From Lytechinus variegatus (taxonomy: Eukaryota > Echinodermata > Echinoidea > Temnopleuroida > Toxopneustidae): a DNA stretch of 64,000 bases. Positions within the stretch are counted from its first letter, which is position 1. The number at the start of each line of letters is the position of its first letter. The translations under genes and the position numbers were made by a program. Below the pieces are notes generated by a model. That model saw only the letters and a list, made by a program, of their open reading frames with translations. It had not been told where the DNA came from and searched no databases. Location: NCBI RefSeq assembly GCF_018143015.1, contig NC_054742.1, forward strand, positions 14,677,632-14,741,631, written 5' to 3'. Shown in pieces: positions 46,985 to 58,577 of the stretch.

Positions 46985-49900
46985 TTTAGCAGCTCAAAAC
47001 TCATATGGAAAACTAGCGGACAGAAGGTCCTCGCTGCACGCGCGCACCCTTAATTTTATAACACGCAGAATTCCCTTGCATCATACCCTTTTTCACAAAC
47101 AAATGTGTATCAAGGACAAGCGTTGATTCAGATAGAATTTCCGCCCCCCCCCCCGGCCCCCTGAAATGAATGTTAATAACTTCTTCTATCAGATGACAAT
47201 ATTTTTTTTTTTACATTCAATTGGTGGGAAATATGGCACTTTATTACATTAAAATCACTAAAAACCATCCATAGTCAGGAATATGTATTGGGATAATGGG
47301 TTAGGGGGACATTTTTATAGTACCCGGGTGGATTACATCCGTCGTCACATCGTTGGGTGATGGTATCAAGAATTTCCGCCCAGATTATAATAAAGGGCAC
47401 ATTATAAGGCAAATACTCATGAAAGAACCATGGAGATTGGTTAATAAGGAAATAGTGCACTTTTATCATCAAATCAGAGGAGATTTTCTTTGTGATACTG
47501 ATGTCCGAAGAGCAAACCTACACTCGACGTGCATTCAACACATAGGGCTGGACAGAGCTTTTGTGTACGTCGGTGTGTTGTTCGAGTCACAGCGGTTTTC
47601 TAGCTCTTTCCATTGCAGTGCTGAACATTTTATTAGGAATATATAAATATATATACCTTGTCAGTCCGAACTATGGATATAAATATATCAGATACCATTA
47701 TTTTTGCCAACAAAAATCAATTTTATTCTCTGAATTGGATATGTCTCTGAATGTTGTGACGGGTCCATTATGTATACGAGGGGTGCATCTAGCTAGCTCA
47801 TCACTGCATTGGTAAGTCTGAAATTTAGGTTTGCTTATTCATTTCACTTTAAATGATGTTAAATGTAAGGATAATTTATGAAATCGACATAAGATATTGC
47901 GGATCAACGCTGAAACATTATTTGTGAAGACCTTTTATCCCTCTGTAATGCTATTTCCCCCATAAAGCCGCAATGGAACATTCTGCACCACTAGTCATAC
48001 GATGATCGCGAGGTCTGCAAACGTCGTCTGCTATGTTTTTATATGTCCGGTACACTGTATGCAAGTTTTCGATATGCAAGAATACTGCCGTGCGCATTGA
48101 TTGGTCATAGAAAACACACATGCACCCACGCAAATTCCAATGTTCCCCACACTGGGCCTCTGCAAGGTCACACTCACTATGTGGTAATCTCTTCAAATTA
48201 CCCGCGCCTGTTGTTGTGAAAACAATATTCAGCCAATCAGAACTCTGAATTTTATGTTACTCAGAAATTTTAGAAATCTCGTCTTGCATCTTTATGGAAA
48301 AAGCTGGCTGCTGACCCATCTAAAAGATGCCACATATCAAAAGTGACATTGTAAGAAAGTATAGAGTTTGAGCTTTCTGATGATATAAATCATGTTTGTG
48401 CCTGAAACACAAAATATTTATGTTGCAGAATTTGCCAGTGAAAAACTTGAGAGGAAGAAAATTCTGTTTGATGCATCTTTTCAGGTAAAAAAATAACTTA
48501 TTTATCAAAATATTTTATTTAAAAAAATGACCAATATAAAAGAGTAACATTTACTCTTCCCCCGTGATGGTACAAAAATAATCAATTTTACTCAAGGAGA
48601 AAGTGGTTAAATTCTTTGAGAAAGAAAGTCTCACAATACGAGATTTTGCAGTTACATGAATTCAGCCACGAGAGGATAAATCTTGCTCATTATTCAGGGG
48701 CTTGCCGACTGACTGTACGGAATTTCACATTTTTGCTGAAGGAGTGTCAAAGTTACATGAACGGCGTATAGGAACAAATCACCTGGTCGGAACAAATCGG
48801 CTATGACGATCGCATCACACAACAAAACTAGGAACAAATCGGCGGATAAAAGAGCCGCAGATTAGTTCTTCCGGACTCGATTGGCTGCCCGATCCAATTA
48901 TTATGACACCGGCCGGCCGCGGCCGTGCGTGTACCCACGTATGTGCACGAGATGGGAGAAGCGCTCGGGTAATGTATCTACAATGGCGCACAAGAGGGCG
49001 CGCATCCTAGTGAAGATCAAAAATTACTCACGCTCATTTTTACGACCAAGACTTCCGAGATTGCCCAAAGATTAATTCATATATAAAATCCCGAAATGGA
49101 TTTCAACATCGTATAGCAATATAATATTTTCATTACAGACATATTTTACCACCGTTAGAAGTAACAACATTCAATTCCACTAAACTATCTCTTGAGAAGC
49201 ATTTTACCTCAGCCGTCCAAACTTCCGGTTTCGTGCGACTTTTTTTAAGTAAGCGAAATTTACCCCGAAAGTTATGGTTTATTCTTTTAAAACCATAGTT
49301 TTTCCAGATTAACAAATTAAATCAACGAAATGAGAGATTATTAGCTGATACAAATCAGATCTTAAATCCCATCCATCACTTTTTTCTTAAAAGGAATTCG
49401 TGTTCTTGCGTGACCCTGTAAGGCCTTGCTGCGCACAGTTGCAAGGCGTAATACACGCGGCTCTATGGAAGCACGTCGTCTGCTCTGGGCGTCCCATACG
49501 TGATTTTCTGTGTATGGTTTTAAGGGCGTAAATGGGCTGTGCGGGCTGAGCTCGGGGGCTGAGCTCAACTCTCAAGTTGAAGAATGAATCTGAGTCTGTA
49601 TGCATGGTTATGGAATTAAAATAGCTAAAAGATATATTTAGAGCGTTGCATGAATCAATAATTTCATTAGATTTAAGGTTTATTAAGATGTAATATTGTA
49701 CATTTAATCAGATATCCACCATTCATCCCTCTCAATCCAGCCAAAACAGTCAATGTCTACTCCCGTACCACATTGACTGCACTCACCTCATAACTCTTAG
49801 GGCAACATGTGAACCAATGTCTTTGTCATAAATTTTTTTACTTACTAATCTATTTATTTATTCACTTTAATTTGTCTCATTACAATGAATAAATTTTATC

Positions 49901-51346
49901 TTCATCTGTACCAAATAATTTATTCATTCATTTATTACGTACCTTTCCCTATAATGATTTGATGACAAATGTGTTAGTTTTATTCTGTTCATTCATTGAA
50001 TATTCAATTAATTAACCTGATCTTAATTAAATCATCTTTTGGCTTATACATTGAAATAACTGAGGCGTTACGAGGGAGTAGGCAGGGGGCAAACGCACGC
50101 TATGACTTTCCAATAGTGGGGCAGGGGGGGATGGAGAAGAACGGGGGGAAATAATAGGATGAAGGGGATAAAAATAGATATTTGGGTAATGTACATGTAA
50201 ATATATAACTAAGGTAATTGATTAAGGTTAATAATTTATATTTATTTGATAAAAATTGAAATTAAAATCATCTTGCTCATGGTCAGAAATAAAGGTGTAC
50301 GTGATATACCCTCTCAAGGCCAAGGGTTGAAATTTCGCTGATGAAAAAAAAATCCTCAAGATTTCATTGTCTGCATCTGTGAAGGGCCACACGTAAAAAT
50401 ATTTCCAATGTATTTTAATCCAACTTCATAGAACTGTCAACACACTCTTACCAAACTGATCCTCATAAAATATCAGTATCATAAGCTACGTTGGCTCAAT
50501 CTAGAGGCTACACCCACATAAAAAATTTTAAAAAAGAAGACAAGATCACCATCTTGAGCAAAAAGCTGTAATTAGTTACACAACACAATCTCAATAAACT
50601 GTTCACCCAGTTCTTGAATTGCAAAAATCTTAAGATTAAAAACCATGACTCTAAGCAGAAGTAATATTTTTCTGAAGCCGGTGGATACAGGACACACGCA
50701 ATTGTCAAAGAAACTCTTAAGGGGAGATGATACTGGGGCAGTTTTGCATTTTGTTTCATTGAAGATTTTGTGAACATGTTTCGTGAATTTTGTGGTAATA
50801 ACCCCCCCCCCCCTCGCACCCCTGTTGCGTACAGCCATGACAAAACAATTTATTTTTATCTTTAATTATTGTAAAAATTCTGTACCACTACGTGAATAGA
50901 TAAACAGAGTCTTTGTACATCAATGAAGTAAAATAATTATATTTTTGATAATTAATAAATAAGGGGCACTATCCTGGTTTCACCACTCCATTCACTGGGC
51001 ATTTCGTCAGCGGCGGTGACTTCTTTCCTCTCCCATTGACTTTGTACACAACGAGCACACACAAGAGAAGAAAGGTGACTTATTTCAGGATAATGTACCT
51101 ATTTTCAATTTTTCATAATAATGAATGCCCCTGGGCCTACTGATAGATTAATAGAACTAAAAAAAATAAAATATTCTCTTAATTTTTAAAGCCAAGGATT
51201 TTAAAATACATGTTTAAAAAGAACCCTCGAATAAACATTAGGGGCCTACTTGTCTGTATTTTTACAAGAAACGATTTAAAAAAAAATTAATGACACCCAG
51301 ATTAGACCCCCCCCTCAAAATAAAAAATAGAAATCAGAATTACCAT
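46985..51346. other. Duplicated noncoding stretch (second copy of 1547-5896)
   Basis: Same content as in copy 1, including the possible small exon at about 48429-48484 and the GC-rich patch near 48909. No open frame gained or lost in a way that suggests coding function. Confidence 0.5.
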
Positions 51347-52824
51347 CCAGGACCAAAATCCAGTTAAAACCAATTAGAGCAAAACCAATTGAAACCAGTT
51401 GGCCAACTGGTTTCAATAGGGAAATTGGAACAACTGGTTCCAATTGAAAACCAGTTGCCAATTGGTTCCAGTTAAAACCAATTGGGCAACTGGAACCAGT
51501 TGGCAATTGGTTTCCAATTGGTTCCAGTTGTTCCAATTTCCCTATTGAAACCAGTTGAATCCAATTGGAGGTAACTGGTTTCAATTGGTTCCAGTTGAAA
51601 CCAATTGGAGGCAACTGGTTTCAACTGGAACCAGTTGAAACAATTGATTTCCAACTGGATCCAATTGGAACTTCCAGTTGGAATGAACTTAATTAGTTAC
51701 AAATTAATTAACACTTGCACTAACTATTGCTCATGTCAACACAGAAGCAGTGTTATGCCTGTATATACCAATGTAAAGGGCATTGATAAAATACAGACTT
51801 TCATTATGTACATATTTATGGAAGATCTTCAAATATATGTATTTTTATTTGATGCAATTTGGTAACAGTTAGTGGTGTACTAATTATCTTTTAATCTATT
51901 CTAATTATAATCTATAACATTTATGAACATGGTTTTCACTGCTAAGTATTCCAAACACTTATCTTAAAAAAGTGTGGTACTTCAAATTAACAAAAATCAA
52001 CAGATATATTGTAAATTATGATGAATCTCATAAAAACATTGATTTGTGCACACTGGCAGAAAATATGCAAATTAACTGGTTTCAATTGGATCCAGTTGGG
52101 TAACTGGAAAATTTCCAATTGGAAATCATTTCCAGTTACCCAACTGGATCCAGTTAGGATTTCCAGTTACCAAACTGGTTCCAGTTTTATTTACAGTTAC
52201 CAAACTGGTTCCAATTAGAATTCATTTCCAGTTACCCATCTTTCCAGTTAGAAGTCATCTCCAGTTACCCGATTGGTTCCATTTAGGATTTCCAGTTACC
52301 CAACTGGTTCCAGTTAGAAATCATTTCCAGTTGGAAGTCATTTCCAGTTACCCAACTGGTTCCAGTTAATTAGGAGAAGTTCCAGTTGCCCAACTGGTTC
52401 CAGTTAGGATTTCCAGTTACCCAACTGGTTCCAGTTAGAAATTCCAGTTGCCCAACTGGTTCCAGTTAGGATTTCCAGTTGCCCAACTGGTTCCAGTTAG
52501 GATTTCCAGTTGCCCAACTGGTTCCAGTTAGGATTTCCAGTTGCCCAACTGGTTCCAGTTAGGATTTCCAGTTACCCAACTGGTTCCAGTTAGGATTTCC
52601 AGTTGCCCAACTGGTTCCAGTTAGGATTTCCAGTTGCCCAACTGGTTCCAGTTAGGATTTCCAGTTACCCAACTGGTTCCAGTAAGGATTTCCAGTTGCC
52701 CAACTGGTTTCAACTGGAAATTGTTAAATTCCAGTTAAAACCAATTGAAACCAGTTGAAACCAATTGAAACCAATTGAAACCAGTTGGAAATCCAACTGG
52801 TTTCAATTGGATTTTGGTCCTGGG
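51347..52824. mobile_element. Foldback element built of AACTGG/CCAGTT words
   Basis: Absent from copy 1, so the boundaries are exact. Ends: CCAGGACCAAAATCCAGTT and, inverted, CCCAGGACCAAAATCCAATT, with the flanking AT duplicated (51345-51346 and 52825-52826). The left arm (about 51347-51690) and right arm (about 52073-52824) consist of CCAGTT, CCAATT, AACTGG and AATTGG in both orientations. The core (about 51691-52072) is ordinary AT-rich DNA. The right arm contains a 31-bp tandem array, CCAGTTGCCCAACTGG then TTCCAGTTAGGATTT, about 10 units at 52379-52690. No transposase. Confidence 0.9.
52379..52690 (+). repeat. 31-bp minisatellite inside the foldback element
   Basis: Units start CCAGTTGCCCAACTGG or the variant CCAGTTACCCAACTGG and continue TTCCAGTTAGGATTT. 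Each unit has a small hairpin (CCAGTT...AACTGG and AACTGGTTCCAGTT). Regular, but spacers do not vary, so it is not a CRISPR. Confidence 0.92.
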
Positions 52825-52828
52825 ATAC

Positions 52829-53116
52829 CACCAAATAAAAAATCGATCTGGCTATTAAGTGGACTTCAGTAACTCCAGTCATATGAAAGTCATTTGGAAC
52901 AAATACTACTAAACGTTTAAAATAGCCAAGAAACATTGCAATCACATTGAAGATAATGTCAAATGCAGCAAAAGCAGCGAACACCATTCCACGTACTTCG
53001 ATGCGGGACTGGGTTCGCATTGCCGACGACACCGGCAGTGCATTGGATGGCGTACCGCTGGAATTTGAATTTCGCTGCTCGGAACACTGGATACGAGCAT
53101 AAATTCCAAAATCCAT
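52829..53116 (-). CDS. First coding exon of the unknown membrane protein (copy 2)
   Basis: Same 96 codons as 5907-6194, with ATG at 53116-53114 and phase-0 end at 52829. The foldback insertion begins four bases into the intron. The donor changes from GTATGG to GTATCC, losing the G at +5 that pairs with U1. If the donor fails, the frame runs into the repeat (SQDQNPIETSWISNWFQ). Coding sequence itself appears unbroken. Confidence 0.6.
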
Positions 53117-53926
53117 TTTGAAGTTAAAATACAGTGAAGACACGTATCAAATCAAACAAATATTGATGATTTTTTAAGTGAACTTATGATTGCCGTCGAT
53201 CAGCATGTGTCACGTAAATTTCACATTCTCACTCTATCGTCGTTTTCCGGAGATGAAATGAGAATTTTGCCCTAAATTCCTCCAAATCAGAATATCACTG
53301 GCTATCAGAGAAAAAGTAGTGGAGAAGGTTTTTTGTTATGGTATGGTAATGAGGAACCTCGTTCGTATATTATAAAATACAGTTTTCAACCAAAATCTAT
53401 GGTTAGAAAGTTGTGATAATTTTCCAAACCCTGTATTTTTTTCTCAAAATACGCTATTTTATTGCAAAAACACGTCTCAAATTCGCCCTATGATTTGAGA
53501 TATTTTCTCCTGAAAAAGCCGGCCTAAATAGGTTTATCGGAAAATATATGAATATTCATAAGGCCTGCGTAGGTATTTTTCTCGCGATTGCTTTCTTTTG
53601 ATGTGATTGGTTGAAAGGGAAGAAGAGGTAAATTTTATCTGAATATTTATTTTGAGAACGGACCGTTTGCTCCATTTTCGATGACGTCACTATGGAAAAT
53701 GGACGCACGCGTTAAATGAGCGCATATGAACATACCATACCAGCTAGGCGCATGTACCGTACGCTGCCCAATCTCCGCTCACCCAGCTGAGGCGCTGTCG
53801 ATATTAAGATGACCTTCTAAATTCGTCCTAATTCCTTTACCGCGTAGTATACGCACATAAATGCGCGCACGACACGCGCCTGTTATATGAGCAAACGTTA
53901 TGTCGAAAAAACAACACCGACCCCCC

Positions 53927-53933
53927 TATAAAA
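53927..53933 (+). promoter_or_regulatory. TATA box
   Basis: TATAAAA in the context CCCCCCTATAAAACATC, with a GC- and CpG-richer stretch upstream (53755-53890). A start about 30 bp downstream (near 53957) would give a short 5' leader up to the ATG at 53994. Confidence 0.45.
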
Positions 53934-53993
53934 CATCAAGAAATATTCATTTGAAATGTTAGGTAGTCCTGAGTTGACTGTTGGAACTTCACC

Positions 53994-53996
53994 ATG
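53994..53996 (+). CDS. ATG placed directly on a splice donor
   Basis: CTTCACC ATG|GTAAGTTC: a good start context immediately followed by a consensus donor, 67 bp past a TATA box. Such one-codon first coding exons exist in animals. Read without splicing it gives five codons and a stop. The next acceptor could be any cassette of the array at 55319-57709, which in phase 0 would give a peptide starting MTYLPSTAVSFRL and a stop after 17 residues. Hypothetical. Confidence 0.3.
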
Positions 53997-54329
53997 GTAA
54001 GTTCTTTCTAACACAATAATATTGCCGAAAAACGGAGAAAAAAAAAAAAATTATGCAAGATGAGCGAAAATACATGACTTACGGATGCAGGAGGTCCGTA
54101 CGGATCGTCACGGAACTTTTTTCGAAGTGAACGATCTTTTGATTAAGTTCGTGTGGACGAATAATGAGACAAACTCGTGAGATGGCGCTATGCCCTAACT
54201 CCGCTCACCCCTAATTGATTGTCTCGGTGCGTGAGCTATACGTGTTCCGATATAGTTCCATGAATATATATATAGCATTATATTCTAGGTACTACATATC
54301 TAAGTGTAATTTTAATCTATATCGGGATC

Positions 54330-54800
54330 TTCGGCTGGATTATGATGATGTGATGATAAAAATGATTACGATAAGGAGAAGGAGGATTATGATGACGAAG
54401 CTGCTGATGATGCCTGATGTTGATGATGAAGAGAATGAATAGTAAGAAAACGGATAAAGAAAGATAAGAAAGAGAAAGGAAGAAAGACATTAAAGATATA
54501 AGAAGAAAATAATAAGATGGTGATGATGATGATAATGAAGATGATGATGATATATGATAGTTAGCGATAAAGATGATGATGATAATGAAGATGATGATGA
54601 TGATGAAGATGATGGTGATAATGAAGATGATGATGATATATGATAGGTATCGATGAAGATGATAATGATAGGTATCGATGAAGATGGTGATGATAATGAT
54701 AGGTATCGATGAAGATGGTGGTGATAATGATGATGGTAGTTTTCGATGAAGATGATGGTGAGGGTATATTGGTAAGGTGGTGGATGTTATGATGATGACG
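54330..54800 (+). repeat. GATGAT/GATAATGAAGATGATG microsatellite
   Basis: Irregular (GAT)n with an embedded 20-24-bp repeat, GATAGGTATCGATGAAGATG (about 54638-54730, roughly four times). No coding support. Confidence 0.85.
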
Positions 54801-55318
54801 ATAAATATTTATGGTTAAGATGATTAAGAACGATTATGACGATCTTGATCGTGGTAGTGGTGTTGGTGTAACTAGAACATCTCAAAGAGCCTTCCCCTTT
54901 CACCTTTTTCACTTACGAGTGGCGAGATCACCCCAAGAGTGAGGTGTGCAAAACTGTTTTGAAACTTTCTAAAATTCTTGTGCTGAGGAGGACGGCTAAG
55001 ATAATAGTAAATAAGAAGCAGGAGAAGGAAAAATTTGAAGATGAAGAAGGAGAGAGAGAAGAAGAGGATGAAGAATATTAAGAGGATATTATAATGGGGC
55101 CGCGGATCAGTTTTGAAAGTGAGGGATAGAGCCAAAAGTCGGGGGCTGACCATGCAAAATATCATGATCATGGTCATTTTTTCGTTTTTATACACGTTTT
55201 TTTTTAAAAAATTGGGGGGGGGGGGGCTGAAGCCCCTGGATGTTGATTGACGATAATAATTTATTTAATATAAAGCTATCATGTTTCTTTATTATAAAAC
55301 GATAATTTCCAATTTCAG
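54801..55318. other. Spacer with repeat fragment
   Basis: Purine-rich, then a GGGGCCGCGGATCAG...GGGGCTGAAGCCCC repeat with poly(T) and poly(G) at about 55095-55245. No gene. Confidence 0.5.
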
Positions 55319-57709
55319 ACATACCTTCAAAGTCCAGCAATTTCTTTCCGACTGCATGCCAGAGGGTAGATAATCTCCTTTTCTTCGTTTTTTGTTGTTG
55401 TATAGATTGAGGTGAGTGTTGTTGACTAAAATCACTACCATTAACTAGATGAATGTATATATGTAACTTTGTAATAAAGTTTTCAGGATGATTATGAGGG
55501 GATATTATGAAGAGGAAAAATAAATAAAAGGGGAAAAAAGAAATGAACGAACAAGAAGATGATAATGATTGATGATATATTAAAAATTTCAAATAAGTTT
55601 TGGTAGTTTTTATAACATTATGATAATAATTTCCTATTTCAGACATACCTTCCGAGTACCGCCGTTTCTGTCCGATTGCAAGTCAGACGCTAGATAATCT
55701 CCTGTTGTACAGTGAGGTGTGTATCGTCAACTAAAATCATTACCATTAACTAAATGAATAATTATATATATATAACTTTGTAATGAAAATTTCAAGATGA
55801 TGATGATGACAAGGATAATTATAAGCTGTATCGTTTATGATAATTTTCCCTTTCAGACATACCTTCCGAGTACAGCCGTTTCTTTCCGATTGCATGCCAG
55901 AGGGTAGATAATCTCATTTTCTTCGGTTTTTTTGTTGTATAGATTAAGGTGAGTGTTGTTGACTGAAATCACTACCATTAACTAGATGAATATATATATG
56001 TAACTTTGTAATAAAGTTTTCAGGATGATTATGAGGGGATATTATGAAGAGGAAAATAAATAAAAGGGGAAAAAAGAAATGAACGAACAAGAAGATGATA
56101 ATGATTGATGATATATTAAAAATTTCAAATAAGTTTTGGTAGTTTTTATAACATTATGATAATAATTTCCTATTTCAGACATACCTTCCGAGTACCGCCG
56201 TTTCTTTCCGATTGCAAGTCAGACGCTAGATAATCTCCTGTTGTACAGTGAGGTGTGTATCGTCAACTAAAATCATTACCATTAACTAAATGAATAATTA
56301 TATATATATAACTTTGTAATGAAAATTTCAAGATGATGATGATGACAAGGATAATTATAAGCTGTATCGTTTATGATAATTTTCCCTTTCAGACATACCT
56401 TCCGAGTACAGCCGTTTCTTTCCGATTGCATGCCAGAGGGTAGATAATCTCATTTTCTTCGTTTTTTTTGTTGTATAGATTAAGGTGAGTGTTGTTGACT
56501 GAAATCACTACCATTAACTAGATGAATATATATATGTAACTTTGTAATAAAGTTTTCAAGATGATTATGAGGGGATATTATGAAGAGGAAAAATAAATAA
56601 AAGGGGAAAAAAGAAATGAACGAACAAGAAGATGATAATGATTGATGATATATTAAAAATTTCAAATAAGTTTTGGTAGTTTTTATAACATTATGATAAT
56701 AATTTCCTATTTCAGACATACCTTCCGAGTACCGCCGTTTCTTTCCGATTGCAAGTCAGACGCTAGATAATCTCCTGTTGTACAGTGAGGTGTGTATCGT
56801 CAACTAAAATCATTACCATTAACTAAATGAATAATTATATATAACTTTGTAATGAAAATTTCAAGATGATGATGATGACAAGGATAATGGAAGAATAGAT
56901 ATAAGGGAAGAAAAAGAAGAAGAGAAAGATAAATACGAAGAATATGATAATATTAATACTTTCATAATTATAAGCTGTATCGTTTATGATAATTTTCCCT
57001 TTCAGACATACCTTCCGAGTACAGCCGTTTCTTTCCGATTGCATGCCAGAGGGTAGATAATCTCATTTTCTTCGGTTTTTTTGTTGTATAGATTAAGGTG
57101 AGTGTTGTTGACTGAAATCACTACCATGAACTAGATGAATATATGTATGTAACTTTGAAATAAAGTTTTCAGGATGATGATGAGGGGATATTATGAAGAG
57201 GAAAAATAAATAAAAGGGGAAAAAAAGAAATAAACGAACAAGAAGATGATAATGATTGATGATATATTAAAAATTTCAAATAAGTTTTGGTAGTTTTAAT
57301 AACATTATGATAATAATTTCCTATTTCAGACATACCTTCCGAGTACCGCCGTTTCTTTCCGATTGCAAGTCAGACGCTAGATAATCTCCTGTTGTACAGT
57401 GAGGTGTGTATCGTCAACTAAAATCATTACCATTAACTAAATGAATAATTATATATAACTTTGTAATGAAAATTTTAAGATGATGATGATGACAAGGATA
57501 ATGGAAGAATAGATATAAGAAGGGGAAGAAAAAGAAGAGAAAGATGAATACGAAGAAGATGATAATATTAATACTTACATAATTATAAGCTGTATCATTT
57601 TTATGATAACATTATAATGATAATTTCCTATTTCAGACATACCTTCGAGTACCGCCGTTTCTTTCCGACTGCAAGTCAGACGCTAGATAATCTCCTGTTG
57701 TACAGTGAG
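55319..57709 (+). repeat. Array of nine exon-like cassettes in A/B alternation
   Basis: Nine blocks, each preceded by TTTCAG and followed by a GT donor. A type (GTGAGT donor): 55319-55411, 55857-55948, 56393-56484, 57006-57097. B type (GAG|GTGTGT donor): 55643-55716, 56179-56252, 56716-56789, 57330-57403, 57637-57709. All begin ACATACCTTC. B blocks are 74 bp and open in one phase (IPSEYRRFFPIASQTLDNLL); A blocks share that start (IPSEYSRFFPIACQRVDNL) but run into a stop or change frame before the donor. The last B block lacks one base. Spacers are AT- and GAT-rich; the A-to-A period is about 537 bp, longer (613) at the third step because of an inserted stretch. This is either a satellite whose unit happens to contain an exon, or an amplified set of alternative exons. 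Confidence 0.8.
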
Positions 57710-58279
57710 GTGTGTATCGTCAACTAAAATCATTACCATTAAACATAACTATATCACTTTGTACTGAAAACATCACAGAATGATGTTGAGTGAATAAGTA
57801 GAGAAATACAAAATAATAATCAATACTAATAATACTGATTATAAGAGGCAAAGAAGAACAGAAGAGGAAGAAGAAGAAAAAGAGGAGGAAGAGGAAGAAT
57901 GAGATGTTATTAATATTTGACGATCTATCATAAATTCATATAATTTTGGCGTTCAACGATTAAAGGGATAGAGCCTCGTCGATCTGGCGCTGCACAGTGG
58001 CTGCCGGGCCTACGATCAATTTGGCAAAGCAAATTTTCGGAGTATATAATTTCATCTCTATTCGAACAATAAATTATGGAATTTCATTTTCATTTAAATC
58101 AACTGTTTTTGTGTATTGATAGATAATTTCCAATAATATTTTCCGAAAATCTGAACACAATTATAAACAGCGTCTGAAATACACTTAATTTCTGAATAAA
58201 AAAAACTATAACTTCTTTGAAAAAGCCTTGTTATTATAATCAATCAATCAATCAATCAATGTTTTTCTTCTTTTACCAG
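57710..58279. other. Spacer before the transposase gene
   Basis: A GA-rich run (about 57848-57900), a GC-richer piece GATCTGGCGCTGCACAGTGG (57981-58000), then AT-rich DNA with an AATCAATC run (58239-58260). The left end of the pogo element should lie here but I could not fix it. Confidence 0.4.
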
Positions 58280-58543
58280 ATGAAGGCTCAATGGAAACTT
58301 AATCATTTACAGGCAGCCCTGAGGAGAATAAAAATGGGAGAAATTTCATTCAGGGCTGCCTCTAAGCAGTATGGAGTTCCATTTTCCACTCTGAGAGACA
58401 AATACCACGGGAGAAGTTCAGTTTATGATGCCCGCCCTGGTCCCAAGACCTATCTTACCAGAGGGGAAGAAAATAAACTCGTAGAATGGGCTAAAGGAAT
58501 GGCTCGCATTGGATTTGGGCAAAACAAAGATGGAATCCAAGAT
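58280..58543 (+). CDS. Transposase exon 1: pipsqueak-type HTH
   Basis: ATG at 58280 lies directly after an acceptor-like TTCTTTTACCAG, which suggests a noncoding exon upstream. 88 codons end in phase 0 at donor GAT|GTAAGA. Residues about 10-55 (LQAALRRIKMGEISFRAASK, then QYGVPFSTLRDKYHG) form a pipsqueak/HTH fold that binds the transposon ends. PGPKTYLTRGEENKLVEWAK starts the second, CENP-B-like HTH that continues in exon 2. Confidence 0.88.
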
Positions 58544-58577
58544 GTAAGAAATAATTTAAACACGAATCATTTTTATA

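Larger units (their letters stand above)
45443..53754 (+). repeat. Long segmental duplication, copy 2
   Basis: Same orientation as 1-6833. Besides sporadic substitutions it has a small GAGTAACATTTACTC change near 48546, lost TAAT near 47414, and the 1478-bp foldback insertion at 51347-52824. Homology ends at 53754. Confidence 0.95.

Noticed and set aside
52379-52690. Regular short repeats that could suggest a CRISPR array
   Set aside because: The 31-bp units are contiguous with no unique spacers and lie in a eukaryotic foldback element.
51347-52824. Helitron as explanation for the insertion (A/T target, TC start)
   Set aside because: The right end reads CCTGGGA rather than CTRR, there is no hairpin just before the 3' end, and the ends are inverted repeats.
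55188-57044. Minus-strand frames starting MSEIGNYYHNVIKT
   Set aside because: They repeat with the cassette array and consist of AT-rich spacer; the plus-strand splice signals explain the conserved part better.
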